The notes under the pieces were generated by a model. That model searched no databases. It saw only the letters and a program-made list of their open reading frames with translations, and was not told where the DNA came from. The translations under genes and the position numbers were made by a program. Below are positions 46,801 through 58,514 of a stretch of DNA of 64,000 bases, in pieces. Each line of letters begins with the position of its first letter. The stretch's first letter is position 1. This DNA is from Neoarius graeffei (taxonomy: Eukaryota; Chordata; Actinopteri; Siluriformes; Ariidae): positions 5,611,001-5,675,000 of the forward strand of contig NC_083570.1 in NCBI RefSeq assembly GCF_027579695.1, in the 5' to 3' direction.

Positions 46801-48049
46801 AAGACCGCTTTCTGCACATATTAAAACTGCATGGCTCTGTAGGAAAAGAGTCCAGGTGCTAAACTGGCCTGCTGCAGTCCAGATCTGTCTCCCATGTAAA
46901 ACAGTTGGCGCATTATGAAGCGCAAAATACGACAATGGAGACTCCGAACTCTTGAGCAACTGAAATTGTACGTCAGGCAAGAATGGGACAACGTTTCTCT
47001 TTCAAAACTACAGCAGTTGGTCTCCTCAGTTCCCAAACATTTATAGAGTTTTGTTAAAAGTAGAGGTGATACACAGTGGTAAACACACCCTTGTCCCAAC
47101 TTTTTTGAAATGTGTTGCTGACATCAAATTCAAAATGAGCATAGATTTTTCAAAAAACTATAAAATTTCTCAGTTTCAGCATTTGATATGTTGTCTTTGT
47201 ACTATTTTCAATGAAATACACGTTTCCATGATTTCCAAATCGTCATATTCTGTTTTTATTTATGTTTTACAGTGTCCCAACTTTTTTGGAATTAGGGTTG
47301 TAATTAAACTGACTTTTAAATATAATTAATAAAGGACACACTTTAAGGCAGATGTCCATATTTCTGAAGCTCAGTCTGCTGTTGTTCCTTTCCAAAGGCA
47401 ATCCGAACATCGGCATCCTGAAGCACAGGGAGAAATATTACAGCTTCAGCTCCAAGCAGGCCGCGTATCAGTTCGCCTCAAATGCAGACGAGTACATCGA
47501 ACTGATCGCGGAAAGAGCGAAGAGATCCCCGGAGCTGATCCAGCTGCTCGAGCTTCATCAGCAGTTTGCCAGCGTCACTCCGTACTCTCAGGTATCATGG
47601 ACGTGTGACTTACTTGCGTCTTCTCCTTCACATCCTTGACCTACTCGCTGATCTCCACCACAAACTCCATTCCCCATGAACGCTCTTAGCCTACAAATAT
47701 GGCTGATCCAGCACCAACATACTGATCCAACACAATCAGTCGCGGCGTATGAAGACTCCACACACACTCTGCACATTAAAACCGCTCAACTGCAATCGCA
47801 TCCTTGTCCATCTCATCTGTGAGCCTGAGAGTGACAGGAAAATAATCAACAACAATGCGGTGAGCCAGTGCAAAGCAGCGTTTCTTAGAAAGTTTGTCTT
47901 CACAGATGCAGTCAGGTGAGAAATTGTTGGTGAAACCCATCAGCAAAAGTGAGAGCAGCACACAGACGGACACACACCTGCTGAAGAGCAACATCGTCAG
48001 ATCTTACGAGTGGAACGAGTGGGAGCTGAGACGGAAAGCCATTAAACTT
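43832..48049 (+). CDS. cfap206: Cilia and flagella associated protein 206, partial (seven internal exons)
   Basis: Axonemal protein of motile cilia and sperm flagella, associated with radial spoke 2. Exons: 43832-43993 (LQSVFPPSELAAF, LTMIVTGIRLFNKDSGKGG), 45410-45615 (ERELEGMQRLAWRYTTLLE, NVRQHEAFLKIIL), 45784-45922 (VDVITCAKQMEALHMDL), 45965-46149 (LARLWAGLQDEMVLLNML), 46374-46511 (SSEWILPETTANFEQLFLQY), 47398-47591 (GNPNIGILKHREKYYSFSS, ELIQLLELHQQF) and 47906-48049 (STQTDTHLL, VRSYEWNEWELRRKAIKL). They match the vertebrate protein in order and nearly residue for residue. Missing: about 170 N-terminal residues and the last exons. Oddities: the expected donor after 43990 is TG, so a GT three bases on is probably used, keeping frame. 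Exon 46374-46511 is one base short in a G-run at 46462-46464, giving a frameshift. Two introns carry transposons. Confidence 0.85.
43994..45409. other. Intron of cfap206, no element identified
   Basis: 1.4 kb without a readable frame. Two GCCTTCTC-containing segments (44412 and 44772) might be ends of a small repeat, but no clean inverted or direct pair could be drawn. Confidence 0.4.
46735..47302 (+). mobile_element. Mariner-type DNA transposon, right half, in a cfap206 intron
   Basis: The right end GTCCCAACTTTTTTGGAATT followed by AGGGTTGTA is the familiar terminal sequence of a fish Tc1/mariner family (usually seen as CAACCCCAATTCCAAAAAAG on the other strand), and it ends at a TA. A second GTCCCAACTTTTTTG at 47094 marks the start of the terminal region. 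The preceding 350 bp resemble the C-terminal end of its transposase but are full of stops. The left half is missing. Confidence 0.65.
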
Positions 48050-48318
48050 GTAAGCAGCTCCACCTGAAATACACTGGCATGATTAGATTATGCTCAAGCT
48101 GTCCTAAAAGCCCCGAAATAAGTTTAACACGTTATTTTGTTGAATGCACTCCAAGGCGAACCTGCACCATAAGGCCATTATTAAAAAATGTTCTGTTTCC
48201 GGTCCACCGGCCGGGTGAGTGCCATTTGTGCGGTTGATTTTTTTTTTTTTAACGCTGGTTTTTCGACATTTTTTTCGGGTTCATAAATCTAAAATCGAAC
48301 TTGACATTTACCCATTCC
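48050..48318. other. Downstream of the last visible cfap206 exon
   Basis: No further cfap206 exon is recognisable. TTCTGTTTCCGGTCCACCGG near 48192 has an imperfect inverted partner at about 50268-50292, which may mark an older outer element enclosing 48319-49784. Confidence 0.35.
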
Positions 48319-49784
48319 CAGGGCTTTCCACTAAGGCTCATACTAGCCAGCCATGACAAATAAGGAGATGACAATTCCCAGGCTGTGTGAAATGGTGAGA
48401 GTGCTGCAGGGCACGTATTGCAGGCTATGAGGCTCCGATGCTCTGAGCCTGTGTGTGTGAGAGAGAGAGCAGCCCCGCCCCCTCTGCTCCCTGAGTGGAG
48501 CTCGTCGCCTTGGTAAAGGTGCTCAGGTGCAGGGCAGAGACACAATATAACAAGCAAAGAGCGCTTTTTCTCAGAGTTCCCTCTCCTCGAACAACAGGGA
48601 TTTACATGGAAACGAAAGGAGCTATTCACAAAATTCTTTCACATTGAGCGCTAAGGCTCTCATGAACACATTGATGTAATTTTTTTGTCTCTAGTGTAAA
48701 AAATGTGGACAATAGAGAGAGTTGAAAACAAGTGATTTTGTAGTAAAAGCGCTGTCAGGATTATAATGGGAGTCAATGGGGCAGTGCACCTGTCCTCTCC
48801 TTACTTTCAGGCTTCTCATTCAAAAACTGTAAATCCTATCGCTCAGGTAGACACATTGTGTGAATCAGGACAAGTGTGACTCCCACTTTTGAGAAAATGA
48901 TGTCTGTAGAGTGAAATTTGTGGCTGAAAACACAGTTTAAATGAGAAAGTTTGAGCTACTTTTTCAAGCTCTCTACACTAACGAGCTCCACTGAAGTGTA
49001 ACGCCATAGACACCCATTATAAAGCCGGAATTTCTCCAGAATTGATCGGAAGGAAACACAAAATAAACTCCTGTGCACGCAGTTCCCAGGATTAAACGTA
49101 TTTTCCACAGACCATTTATTTATTCACTTTACTCAAATACAAAGTAAAATGGCAGCAAATCTTCTTTCTTTTCTTGCGTATTGCATCATGAGGCGTTCCT
49201 GGCTTGTAAATCTCTTATTTTCGGTGCATGACACATTCACGCAGCTGAGCATGCTATGAATTAACAACGACAACGGTCTGCAGTGGCGGCTACACAATTA
49301 AACACTCAGCGAACATTTCTCCATTTGTGTATGAAAATACACTCCAACCACTCAGTTTGGTTTCATTTACAACCAACGGTGTCTTTTGATGCCAGCACGT
49401 AATTAAACGAGAGAAGACTGGTTTACCGGAGACAAAATAAGCGTTATCTCTGCTTCTGTTCCCTCCGACGGCCCCGACACACTACTGCCTCCGCCGAGTG
49501 TGCGCACACACACCGCATGTTGGGGCCACGGATGAGCTACTCTCCCTTGATCAAAGAAGTCGGCGGGGAATTTGTGGTTATTATCAGTACAAATCACAAC
49601 TTAAATGAGTGCGGTTCAGTTTGACATTATTGTCAGTCCATTAGATAAACATTTAATTTTATTAAAATCGAAAATTAATATTTAGAGCCTGTGGGCTACA
49701 AAAATAATAGTCATTAAAGTAGCCGGCTGGACTTAATTGTGTAGTCGGCTGTATGGCGGCAGCCAGCACTTGTGGAAAGCCCTG
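48319..49784. mobile_element. Possible hAT-type element (CAGGGCTTTCCAC ends)
   Basis: CAGGGCTTTCCACTAAG at the left and the complement of CAGGGCTTTCCACAAGTG at the right form a 13-bp perfect inverted repeat with the hAT CAGGG start. The flanking 8-mers (CCCATTCC, CATTTCGC) are only loosely alike. No transposase frame is present inside, so it would be a non-autonomous copy. Confidence 0.5.
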
Positions 49785-50302
49785 CATTTCGCGCAGAATA
49801 TAGAATTGAATCAGCTCTGCGCATGCGCCGTGTGGCACAAAAAAATGCCAGCCACCATGAAGGAAGTAGATCCAGAGTTTTCAAACATTTGCTTAAGTGT
49901 GAAATCGCAAAATGGTATTCTAGCGAACAACAAAATAGTAAAGATTCAGAAAAACAAATCATTCAGTGATCATTTTAATAGTGTAATTTCATCCGAACGA
50001 GGCCTAACGGCCGATTTAGAACTACAAAAAGTACGTGTGTCGGACATTTTAAGTACCTTTGTAAAAGTTTTGCAAATGTTGCAGTCAGCATTTAAAATGC
50101 TAACTTAAAGTTTTTGTACAAGTTTCAGTTGATTAAACTGTCATATTTTATTAAATGTGTCTGCTTTTATAATACAAAAGTACTAAAAGAAAAAGCAAAC
50201 ACAGCATTGCGATTTCTTATCCATCCATATAAAAAAAAAATCCCTCCCTCCCGACTGAAAATTTTTTTGCTCACCCGGTAGACAGGAAACTGATTTTTTT
50301 TT
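49785..50302. other. Spacer with a short unrecognised frame
   Basis: A 123-codon open stretch (49737-50108, plus) with KEVDPEFSNICLSVKSQNGI belongs to no family I know. It overlaps the end of the inverted-repeat element above and is probably the remnant of an older transposon. Confidence 0.35.
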
Positions 50303-52035
50303 AAAGGATGGCCTCATGATCTACAGTGTCAAATGCAGCAGTTAGGTCTAAAAGTACAAGAACAGCACATTCACCGGAATCACAAGTTAAAAGAATATCG
50401 TTAAAAACTCTTAAAAGAGCCGATTCTGTGCTGTGCAGTGATTTAAAACCAGATTGGAAAACCTCAAGAATATTGTGCTCCTCCAGAAAGGACATTAATT
50501 GACTGTAGACTGTCTTTTCGAGAAGTTTTGAAAGGAAGGGCAGTTTAGAAATAGGCCTATAATTAGCCAAAACTGCAGAATCTAAACCTGCTTTTTTAAT
50601 TAAAGGTTGCACTACTGCATGTTTAAAGTTTTTAGGGACTACAGCTGAGGACAAACTGCTGTTAATAACTGCAAGCACAGATGGACCCACAGTAGGAAAA
50701 ACCTCTTTAAATAATCGAGAGGGGACAGCATCATTAGGAGAGCCTGAGGGCTTTAAATGACCAACAATGTCCTGTAAATCTGACAGAGTCACAGACTCAA
50801 ACCTATCAAGGACAGCTGAGCAGGGGACAAAGACTGAAGGGTCATATGCAGAAGGTGAGATTAGAGCCTGAGTGCCAGCAACCTTGTCAATAAAAAAGTG
50901 AAGAAAGTCTTCACAAACAGCAGGCGAAGCCTCAATACCGACGGTCTGCGGAGCATTAAGAACAGAGTCGACAGTCTTAAACAGAACACGAGGCTTATGA
51001 CAGTTTGACAGAATAATATCAGAGAAATGTTTAGTTTTAGCAGCTTTCACAGTTGTCTGATAGTTACGCCAGCGCTCTCTTAACATTTAAAAAGACACTT
51101 GCAGTTTGTCTCTCTTCCACTTGCGCTCAGCTCTACGGCACTGGCGTCTGACAGCACGAGTAGTGTCATTTAGCCAGGGTTCACATTTAGTTTTAGGCTG
51201 CCTAATTTTTAATGGAGCCACAGTGTCCAAAACAATTTGGCAGGAGGAGTGAAACCATGAACTAAGCTCGTCCGTGTCGTTGCATATGGTCCGAAAACAC
51301 TGCGTCACAGATCTCCAAGTTAAAAACAGGCAAACCATATGATAAAACAAGATCGAGTGTGTGTCCACATTCTCGTGTGGGACCAGAAACAGACTGTACT
51401 AGATTAAAAGAGTCAATAAGGTTAAGAAAGTCCTTCACCATTGGCTTATCCGAACAACACACATGAACATTAAAATCCCCAACAATAAGGACACGGTCAT
51501 ACTCGGGAATAATTTCAGCCAGGAAATCAGAAAAGTCACTTATAAAGTCCTGATTGTATTTGGGAGGTCTGTAGCCCACTGCACACAACACTGTGTGAGG
51601 GCGAGCCAGTTCAAATAAACTCATCTCAAAGCTGGTAAAAGAGGATGACAGAGACAGTTGCTTACATTTATAATGACTTTTATAAATGGTCGCTATTCCT
51701 CCTCCTCAGCCCGAGGTCCGTGGGGAGTTAAAATAGCAGCAATCCCCAGATAAAAGTTCTGTGAGGGCGCTGGACTCACCAACAGCTAGCCACGTCTCAG
51801 TCACACAGAGAAAATCCAGTCCCCGGGAAGTAAGCAAACCCTTCAGGATGAAAGTTTTGTTGGCTAGCGACCTAGCATTGACGAGCCCAAACTTGGCAGA
51901 AATCGGCAGATCCACGGTAGTAACCGTCCGGGGGGCCCGACGCAAAGGCCGTAGGTTGCACAAATTCACTCCACGCCAGCGAGCGGTGAATTTCTTTCAG
52001 TCCTTCTGTGCACTTCTCTTCATCTTTTTGTAACT
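50303..52035 (-). mobile_element. L2-type LINE 'B', second copy (3'-truncated, no SINE)
   Basis: Same element as 17674-19335, in the second block. Minus strand: 51969-51706 and 51624-51262 (endonuclease, GDFNVHVCC), 51368-51087 (linker), 51086-50303 (linker into RT: NYRPISKLPFLSKLLEK, LDLTAAFDTVDHEAIL). It is cut just after RT motif A, about 460 bp further than the first copy. Three frame breaks or stops. The SINE target GGGAATAATTTCA is uninterrupted here, near 51506. Confidence 0.85.
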
Positions 52036-52629
52036 GTCGTCATGTCGTCATGGAGGATTTGTAAAAAAAAGAAAAAGAAGACAAGTGCCTGGGAAATAAA
52101 CTGAGTCATGGGTATACAGTTTGTTGATTTTTATTTAGTAAAGTCTGTTAGTTATTATCCATTATTTTATTAGGTGGCAAAATGTCAGTAAATTCAATGT
52201 AACAGCAATTCTGAAGAGTTACTCTGGTTAGTCAGTTTTGACTCTTAACTGATCAGAAACCTCTCCAAGGGTGAGGAACATTTTGGCAGAGTAAATTTAC
52301 TGTTTCTCACAATAGAGTTGATTATAACTCTGAACTGAGTAAAATGGCACAAGAGTTAATGTTAAGACACTCTGAGTCAAATAGCACCACAAAGAGTAAA
52401 ATATTAACACTAAATTGAGCAGAATTGACTCTAGAAAAACAGCTCTACCAAAAGAGTAACTTTTACTCTTTTTAGAGAGGGACCAAATGTTATCTGACGC
52501 AGAGTAAAATTTTCTTCAATTTGAGTAAATTTTACTCAGGCAAATTTCCTGTGTTGTCTCACTGAAATGAAGTACAAGTCAGTTAGATAATCTACCTAAG
52601 ATGGATGAATTTATAAAGTTCTTTCTCTC
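52036..52629. repeat. Second copy of the AT-rich AGAGTAAA repeat
   Basis: Homologous to 19465-20040 with point differences. It lacks the 125-bp extra stretch found at 19340-19460. No gene. Confidence 0.5.
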
Positions 52630-54810
52630 ACTCCTTTTGAATTTTAATCTGATTTCTATGTTTTAGACCAGTCTGTAAACGATTATCTTTAAGGTTAAAT
52701 GGTTATTGAACTGCACCTATTTAATCCTATTATTACAACAGGTTAACTCTTTTGTTCCCTCTAGGAGCAATTCACCAATATCACAGTTCTAAGCACAACC
52801 AAATGAACCTTATTTGTACCCAAAATCATAACAGAGGAATGAAGTAAACTTGTTAACGAATGGAAAACATCATATACTTCAGAAAAAGTGATAATGGGCG
52901 GAGACTTTAACATAGCCCCTGGTTCATGGTTAGATCGAATACCTCACAGGAATCCACAACCTGTTTACAGCCACATTATACTGAATTTATGAACAACGAA
53001 TGTAATTGATTTTTGGAGGTCGTCAAACCCAACTTGTATTCAATATACATGGTTTAATGCTGCAGGAAACGGTCAGTGTTCGAGACTAGATTACTGGCTT
53101 ATCTCTTGTGAGCTGTATAATGATATTTTAGATTGTGAAATTTCAGCCTCTCCGCTCACAGACCATTGTACGATTAGTCTAAACCTATTCACGTCTAAGC
53201 AACATAAGATCCTTCCTAATATCTGGAAATTTAATCACGACTTATTACAGAACGGTGAATTTTATGATCAGGTGAAGTCTCTTATTTTGGAGGTTGAAGA
53301 GTTAGACATGTCTGATAGGAGTAAATGGGAATGGTTTAAGTTCAAGGTCAAACAAATAGCAATTGGCATGGGTAAAAAAACTTTCATGGATAAGGAGACA
53401 AGAACAAAAGGATCTGATTGATAAAATTAATACATTAGTAAATAACACACAACTATCCTTAGAAAACATTTCAGAATTACAGTCACTGCAGTCTCAACTA
53501 GACGAAATGTACACAATAAAGGCAAATGGAGCTTCCACTCGATCAAGAGCTGGATGGATCGAACAGGGTGAAAAAAGTTCATCGTATTTCTTCGGACTTG
53601 AAAAACAAAGACAAGCTAAGAAAAAAATGAGTAAGCTTATGACCAATGATAATATAATAGAAGATCAGAAATGAGTACAGGATGGAATTTGGCTCTTTTA
53701 TTGGAACTTAAATTTAATAAATCAGAATGTGACGTCTTATTTTATCCCATCAATGATGACATCAAAAAACTGGATGAAACAAACATACACTTGATGAGGA
53801 ATGAACTATAACAGAAATTGAAATTGCATTAAAACAAATGAAAAATGGTAAATCACCAGGAATCGATGGGTTAACATCTGAATTTTTAAAATACTTTTGG
53901 GCAGATATTAAAAAAATATATATATTATATAGAGCATTTTTAGAATGCATTCACAAAGGATGTTTATCCCCGACAATGAAGACAGGCTTAATAACCTTGC
54001 TACCAAAACCCAAAAAAGACTTCTTGTTGCCAGACAATTGGAGACCTATAACCTTACTATGCAATGATTATAAATTACTTGCCTTAGTATCTGCTAACCG
54101 TCTAAAGCGTGGACTTGTAAAACTTGTAGACGAATATCAATCAGCCTTCATGAAGGGAAGATATATTCAAAACCACGTCCGACTGATTCTGGATATGATT
54201 GATTACCAATCAATTATTCAATTTAAGATTTTACGTGGAATCAGACAAGGCTGCCCAATTTCACCAAAATTATTTATTTAATGTACACAAATGTGAGCGT
54301 ACTTAACCTTGTGAAATAATAGAACCATTACTATTAATAGGAAGACTTTATTTCAACAAGAATGGAATGATAAAGTTTTAGATATTACTGATCTAAAGGA
54401 TGAAAATGGACATTTAATGCAATTTAATTCATTTGTAGAAAAGTTTCATTTAAAATGTGTCTATAGAGAATTTAATCAAATTTGTAGAGCTATTCCACCT
54501 CCCTTAAGGTTCACGATAAAAAATACCCTTGAATATTCCAAGGTGTCGGTCAAACTGCCTGAATTGAAAATTGGTGAAATAAAATCTAATAACAAAGGAA
54601 TTAGAAATGTTTTAAAATGGAAGCTATTCCCTGATTTAAAAAAAATAAAAGTAAGAATAACTGACGATGGAGGAACGCTAACAAATACACACTGTAGTTA
54701 TCTTAGACGGCCAATTTCACCCACAGTGAAAGAAATTCAGTTTAAAATACTGAACAATATTTATCCAGCTGCTGAAACTCTCAGGAAAAGGTTGAATTTG
54801 CTTCTGTCTG
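52630..54810 (+). mobile_element. L1/Tx1-like LINE lacking the RT core, copy 2
   Basis: Paralogue of 20040-22200 with the same internal deletion: RT fingers (KSPGIDGLTSEFLKYFW, LLPKPKKDFLLPDNWRP, SAFMKGRYIQNH) reach GIRQGCPISPKLFI at 54280 and then the C-terminal domain (54417-54810) follows with no YxDD box. This copy keeps one longer frame (53838-54281) that is broken in copy 1, so it decayed slightly less. Confidence 0.75.
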
Positions 54811-55510
54811 AAAATGAGTTCAGCACAGAAACTCCATCACTGGGGGAAACTTTATTCTCCTGTGCTCTTATCTTTTATTCTGCAAAGCTTTGATTGTAAT
54901 ATTTGAATAAAAATCCCAAACTCACAGATAAACCTGGATTTATATGGTTCTATCTGCGGGCCAATCATCATCCAGGCTGAATATGGGATGAACACGACAT
55001 CGGCAGCCTGAACCGATCATGTACTGGATGTTCTAATGGAGTTTAAATATTGTTCAATGTTTTACAATCAAATCTCAGGGTTTAGAAACAACTTCAGATT
55101 TGAAAAAGTGAATGTGGATTTTACATCTTAGAACACAAGCAGAAAAATCAAATTCATTCCAAAAGTGATGTTTTATTTTTATATAGTGTGACCTGAACAG
55201 GTTTAAAATGTTGTTCTGTTCTGGCTTTATTACTGTTTATTAGTTATTTAATGAGACGCTGCTTAATATGAAACAAACACAACTTTATAATGCGAAGGTC
55301 ATGAGATCATTTTCTTTTTAAATTTGATGAGTTTCTTGTCTGACAGTTAATTTTTAACATTTCCTTTTTAATTATTTTAAATTATTCATCTGTTTTAATT
55401 TAAATATTAAAATGAGTGTTCTTGTGCAGCTGGATTGTGTTCTAGTGAAACAGACGACTGAGCAACAACGTGGCAACGTGCAGGAATTTTACAGAAAACA
55501 CTACACACTT
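54811..55510. repeat. 3' flank of finTRIM C
   Basis: Counterpart of 22201-22908 and 7176-7885. No gene. Confidence 0.75.
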
Positions 55511-56275
55511 TTATTCTGGATCACACAATCTCACTGTAGAACCAGAAACCCAGAACCCAGCGTATAGAGGCTGAGTGAATGTGGTGTGGACTCTGTGGAG
55601 GAGCTTCATCGTGTCAGAGACGCTGTAGAAGGACAGAGTTCCTGCACTGTGATCCACATACACTCCTATTCTGGAGGGTGATGGAACTCTGAGATCAGTC
55701 TTAATGCTGTTGTGATAGAAAGAGAGAGAAGAAGAAGAAAAACACCACAGACTCCAGGACTGATTGTTGAGTCCAAACAGATACTCATCACCCTGTCCTT
55801 TCCTGCTGATGTCTTTATATGAGACTGATATGAACACATCATCACCGCTCCGCTCCACCTCCCAGTAACAGCGTCCACACACACTCTCCTTACACAACAC
55901 CTGAGGCCAGGAATCAAATCTCTCTGGATGATCAGAGTAACGCTGCTCTCTCCCACTGCCTCTCACCGCTCTGTTCTTCTCAGACAGAATGAGGTCACGA
56001 TGTACTGTGTTGGGATCCAGAGTCAGATAACAGAAATCTAAAATAAAAGAGAAAAAACAAACTGAACAATGTGAACATGAATATCCGCGCTGGGGGCGTG
56101 GTCACGAAAACAGCAGTTCGGTTGCAGTGAAAACTTCTCTCTGTAGAACCCTGTCACTCCCCCCTCCCCCCACTCTGGGCTCAAGAACACAACAAAAGGA
56201 CAATAATATCGTTTTTCGCAATAATTTCTGACACAATATATCATCCAACAAAATTTGTCATCGTGACAGGCCTAG

Positions 56276-56323
<48 letters not shown>

Positions 56324-57133
56324 GATGTACATTTCAGAAACTCTTCTCTGCTCTGTGGTTCTGGTTCTGAAATGATCTGAACTGCTGCAGCTGTGGAGAG
56401 AAAAATAGAAACATGAGTTTGTGTAAAAGATGGAAAGAGTTTAAAGTGATCCAGTCAGTTTATTCATTTTAAATCAGTGTTTTAGTTCAAAGTGTCGGGT
56501 GAATAAAGTGTCTGCAGAAAAGAAAGCAGGAGCATCGCTAAGAAATAACATCACTGTGTTTCTCCAGCAGGAACAGCTCCTCTTACCATGTGGAGGGATT
56601 TTGTTGAATTCCTCCTCACAGAATTCCTCGAGTCTCTTTTTCAGATCTGAGAGAGAATTCCTCACTCCATCAAATGAGAGATGTTGATGGACAGTGACGC
56701 TGGATGTGTGAAATGATGGTCTGTTCAATGGAGGAGAGTGACGTCCAGAAGCTAAAACCTACAGAAAGCAAATGAAATGTAAAACCCACTTGTGATGTCA
56801 GACAGGGACATTTATTGTTCCCTTAATGAGAGGTGTTTTAGAGAGTGTGTGAGGAACAGCTGGCTCTGTAGATCAGACAGTGAGTGTTACCTGGAGGAAA
56901 TGGATGTGATCGTGTGTGTGTGAAAGCTGCTCCAGCTCAGTGACTCTCCTCTGAAGATCAGCAATCTCCTGCTCCAGTTGCTCCAGGAGTCGTTCAGCTC
57001 GACTCAGTTCAGCCTTCTCCTGATCTCTGATCAGCTCCGTCACCTCCCAGCGCTTTTTCTCCATGGAGCTGATCAGCTCAGTAAAGATCCTCTCACTGTC
57101 CTCCACTGCTGTCTGTGCACTGAGCTGTTAGGA

Positions 57134-57180
<47 letters not shown>

Positions 57181-57486
57181 GATTTAAAGCTCATCTATCA
57201 TTCCCTCTCTTACTGGGACTGTAAATGACTCGTTGTCCATGTTGTGTGTGTTTCTAGGAGCAGCTCTGTCTCTGCTCACTGCTCACCTTTATAGAGTTCA
57301 CAGTCTGTTTCAGCTCCTGCACCTTCTTCTGCTTCTCCTGGATTCTCTGCTGGGATTTCATCTGCTCCTCCTTTAACTCACTCTGAGGACAAATAAAATA
57401 CATTCAGCTTTTTATACAGTACGAGCGAACTGGTTCCATATTAATGTCAGTTCAAAGTACATTCATGTTTCACTCTGAAGGTTATG

Positions 57487-57542
<56 letters not shown>

Positions 57543-58457
57543 ATAGGCGCCAACTTCATGTCAACATTGGGGGGTCAGAATTATGTTCTTGCACCGTGAC
57601 GTCATGACGTCGGCAGTGTATGTAGTTGAATATCAAAGACTCAGTTCTAAGTCATTTTCATTCATTACTATTCACCGTTGCAAGTGGGAAGCGCCCATTT
57701 TAACGATAACTTATTATGATGCATTAAAAAAATCTCACGACTTTAAACATTGTATGAAACACAATTTATTCAATAAACAAATTTAGTTTAATGCAATTTT
57801 CTTTGAGATGAATTCGGCAGACAACTGACAAGAATAGTGCAAAAAAAACCCGTGCACCATACTCCATAAAAAGGCTTAAGCGCGTTAAACTTATATATCC
57901 GCATCGGCTTTAACACAGACTTCAGTGTCCAAATTCTGCGCAACATGATCACCTTCATTGCTGGTGGCTGCCGGCCTATTGGTTTGGATAATCCACTTGT
58001 CCATTTTGCTTCATTTCTATGTTCACTGTTCAGTGAAAATGGCTGCGGGAGGCCACACAGAACTTTTCGCCTCAGTAGTGCTGCCTTGGTTGCTACGCAA
58101 AGAAATATTTTATTTATGTTTTTTTTTTTTGCCTGGGCCGCGTAGGCCTAGTGCTACGAAGTGTAAATTTTGCGGAGTGCAACCTGTCAATCACTCACTG
58201 CCAACCATTGGAATATTGCAAGCGGAAAAGGGGGCGGGTCATGTCCGATCATAACATTTTAGGTGACGTTTCTATAGATTACTTATTTTGCATTCAAAGC
58301 TAGGCTATTATTTGTTTAGTTGGTTTCAATCGTCAGTTAACATGAATTCATCTGTACTGTTTACTACTTTTTCACGTTTCATTATTGGGGTGTTTTTGCC
58401 CCCCCAACTTTATCTTTGGGGGGTCAAAAAGGTCCGTGCCCCCCGCAGATGGCGCCA

Positions 58458-58514
<57 letters not shown>

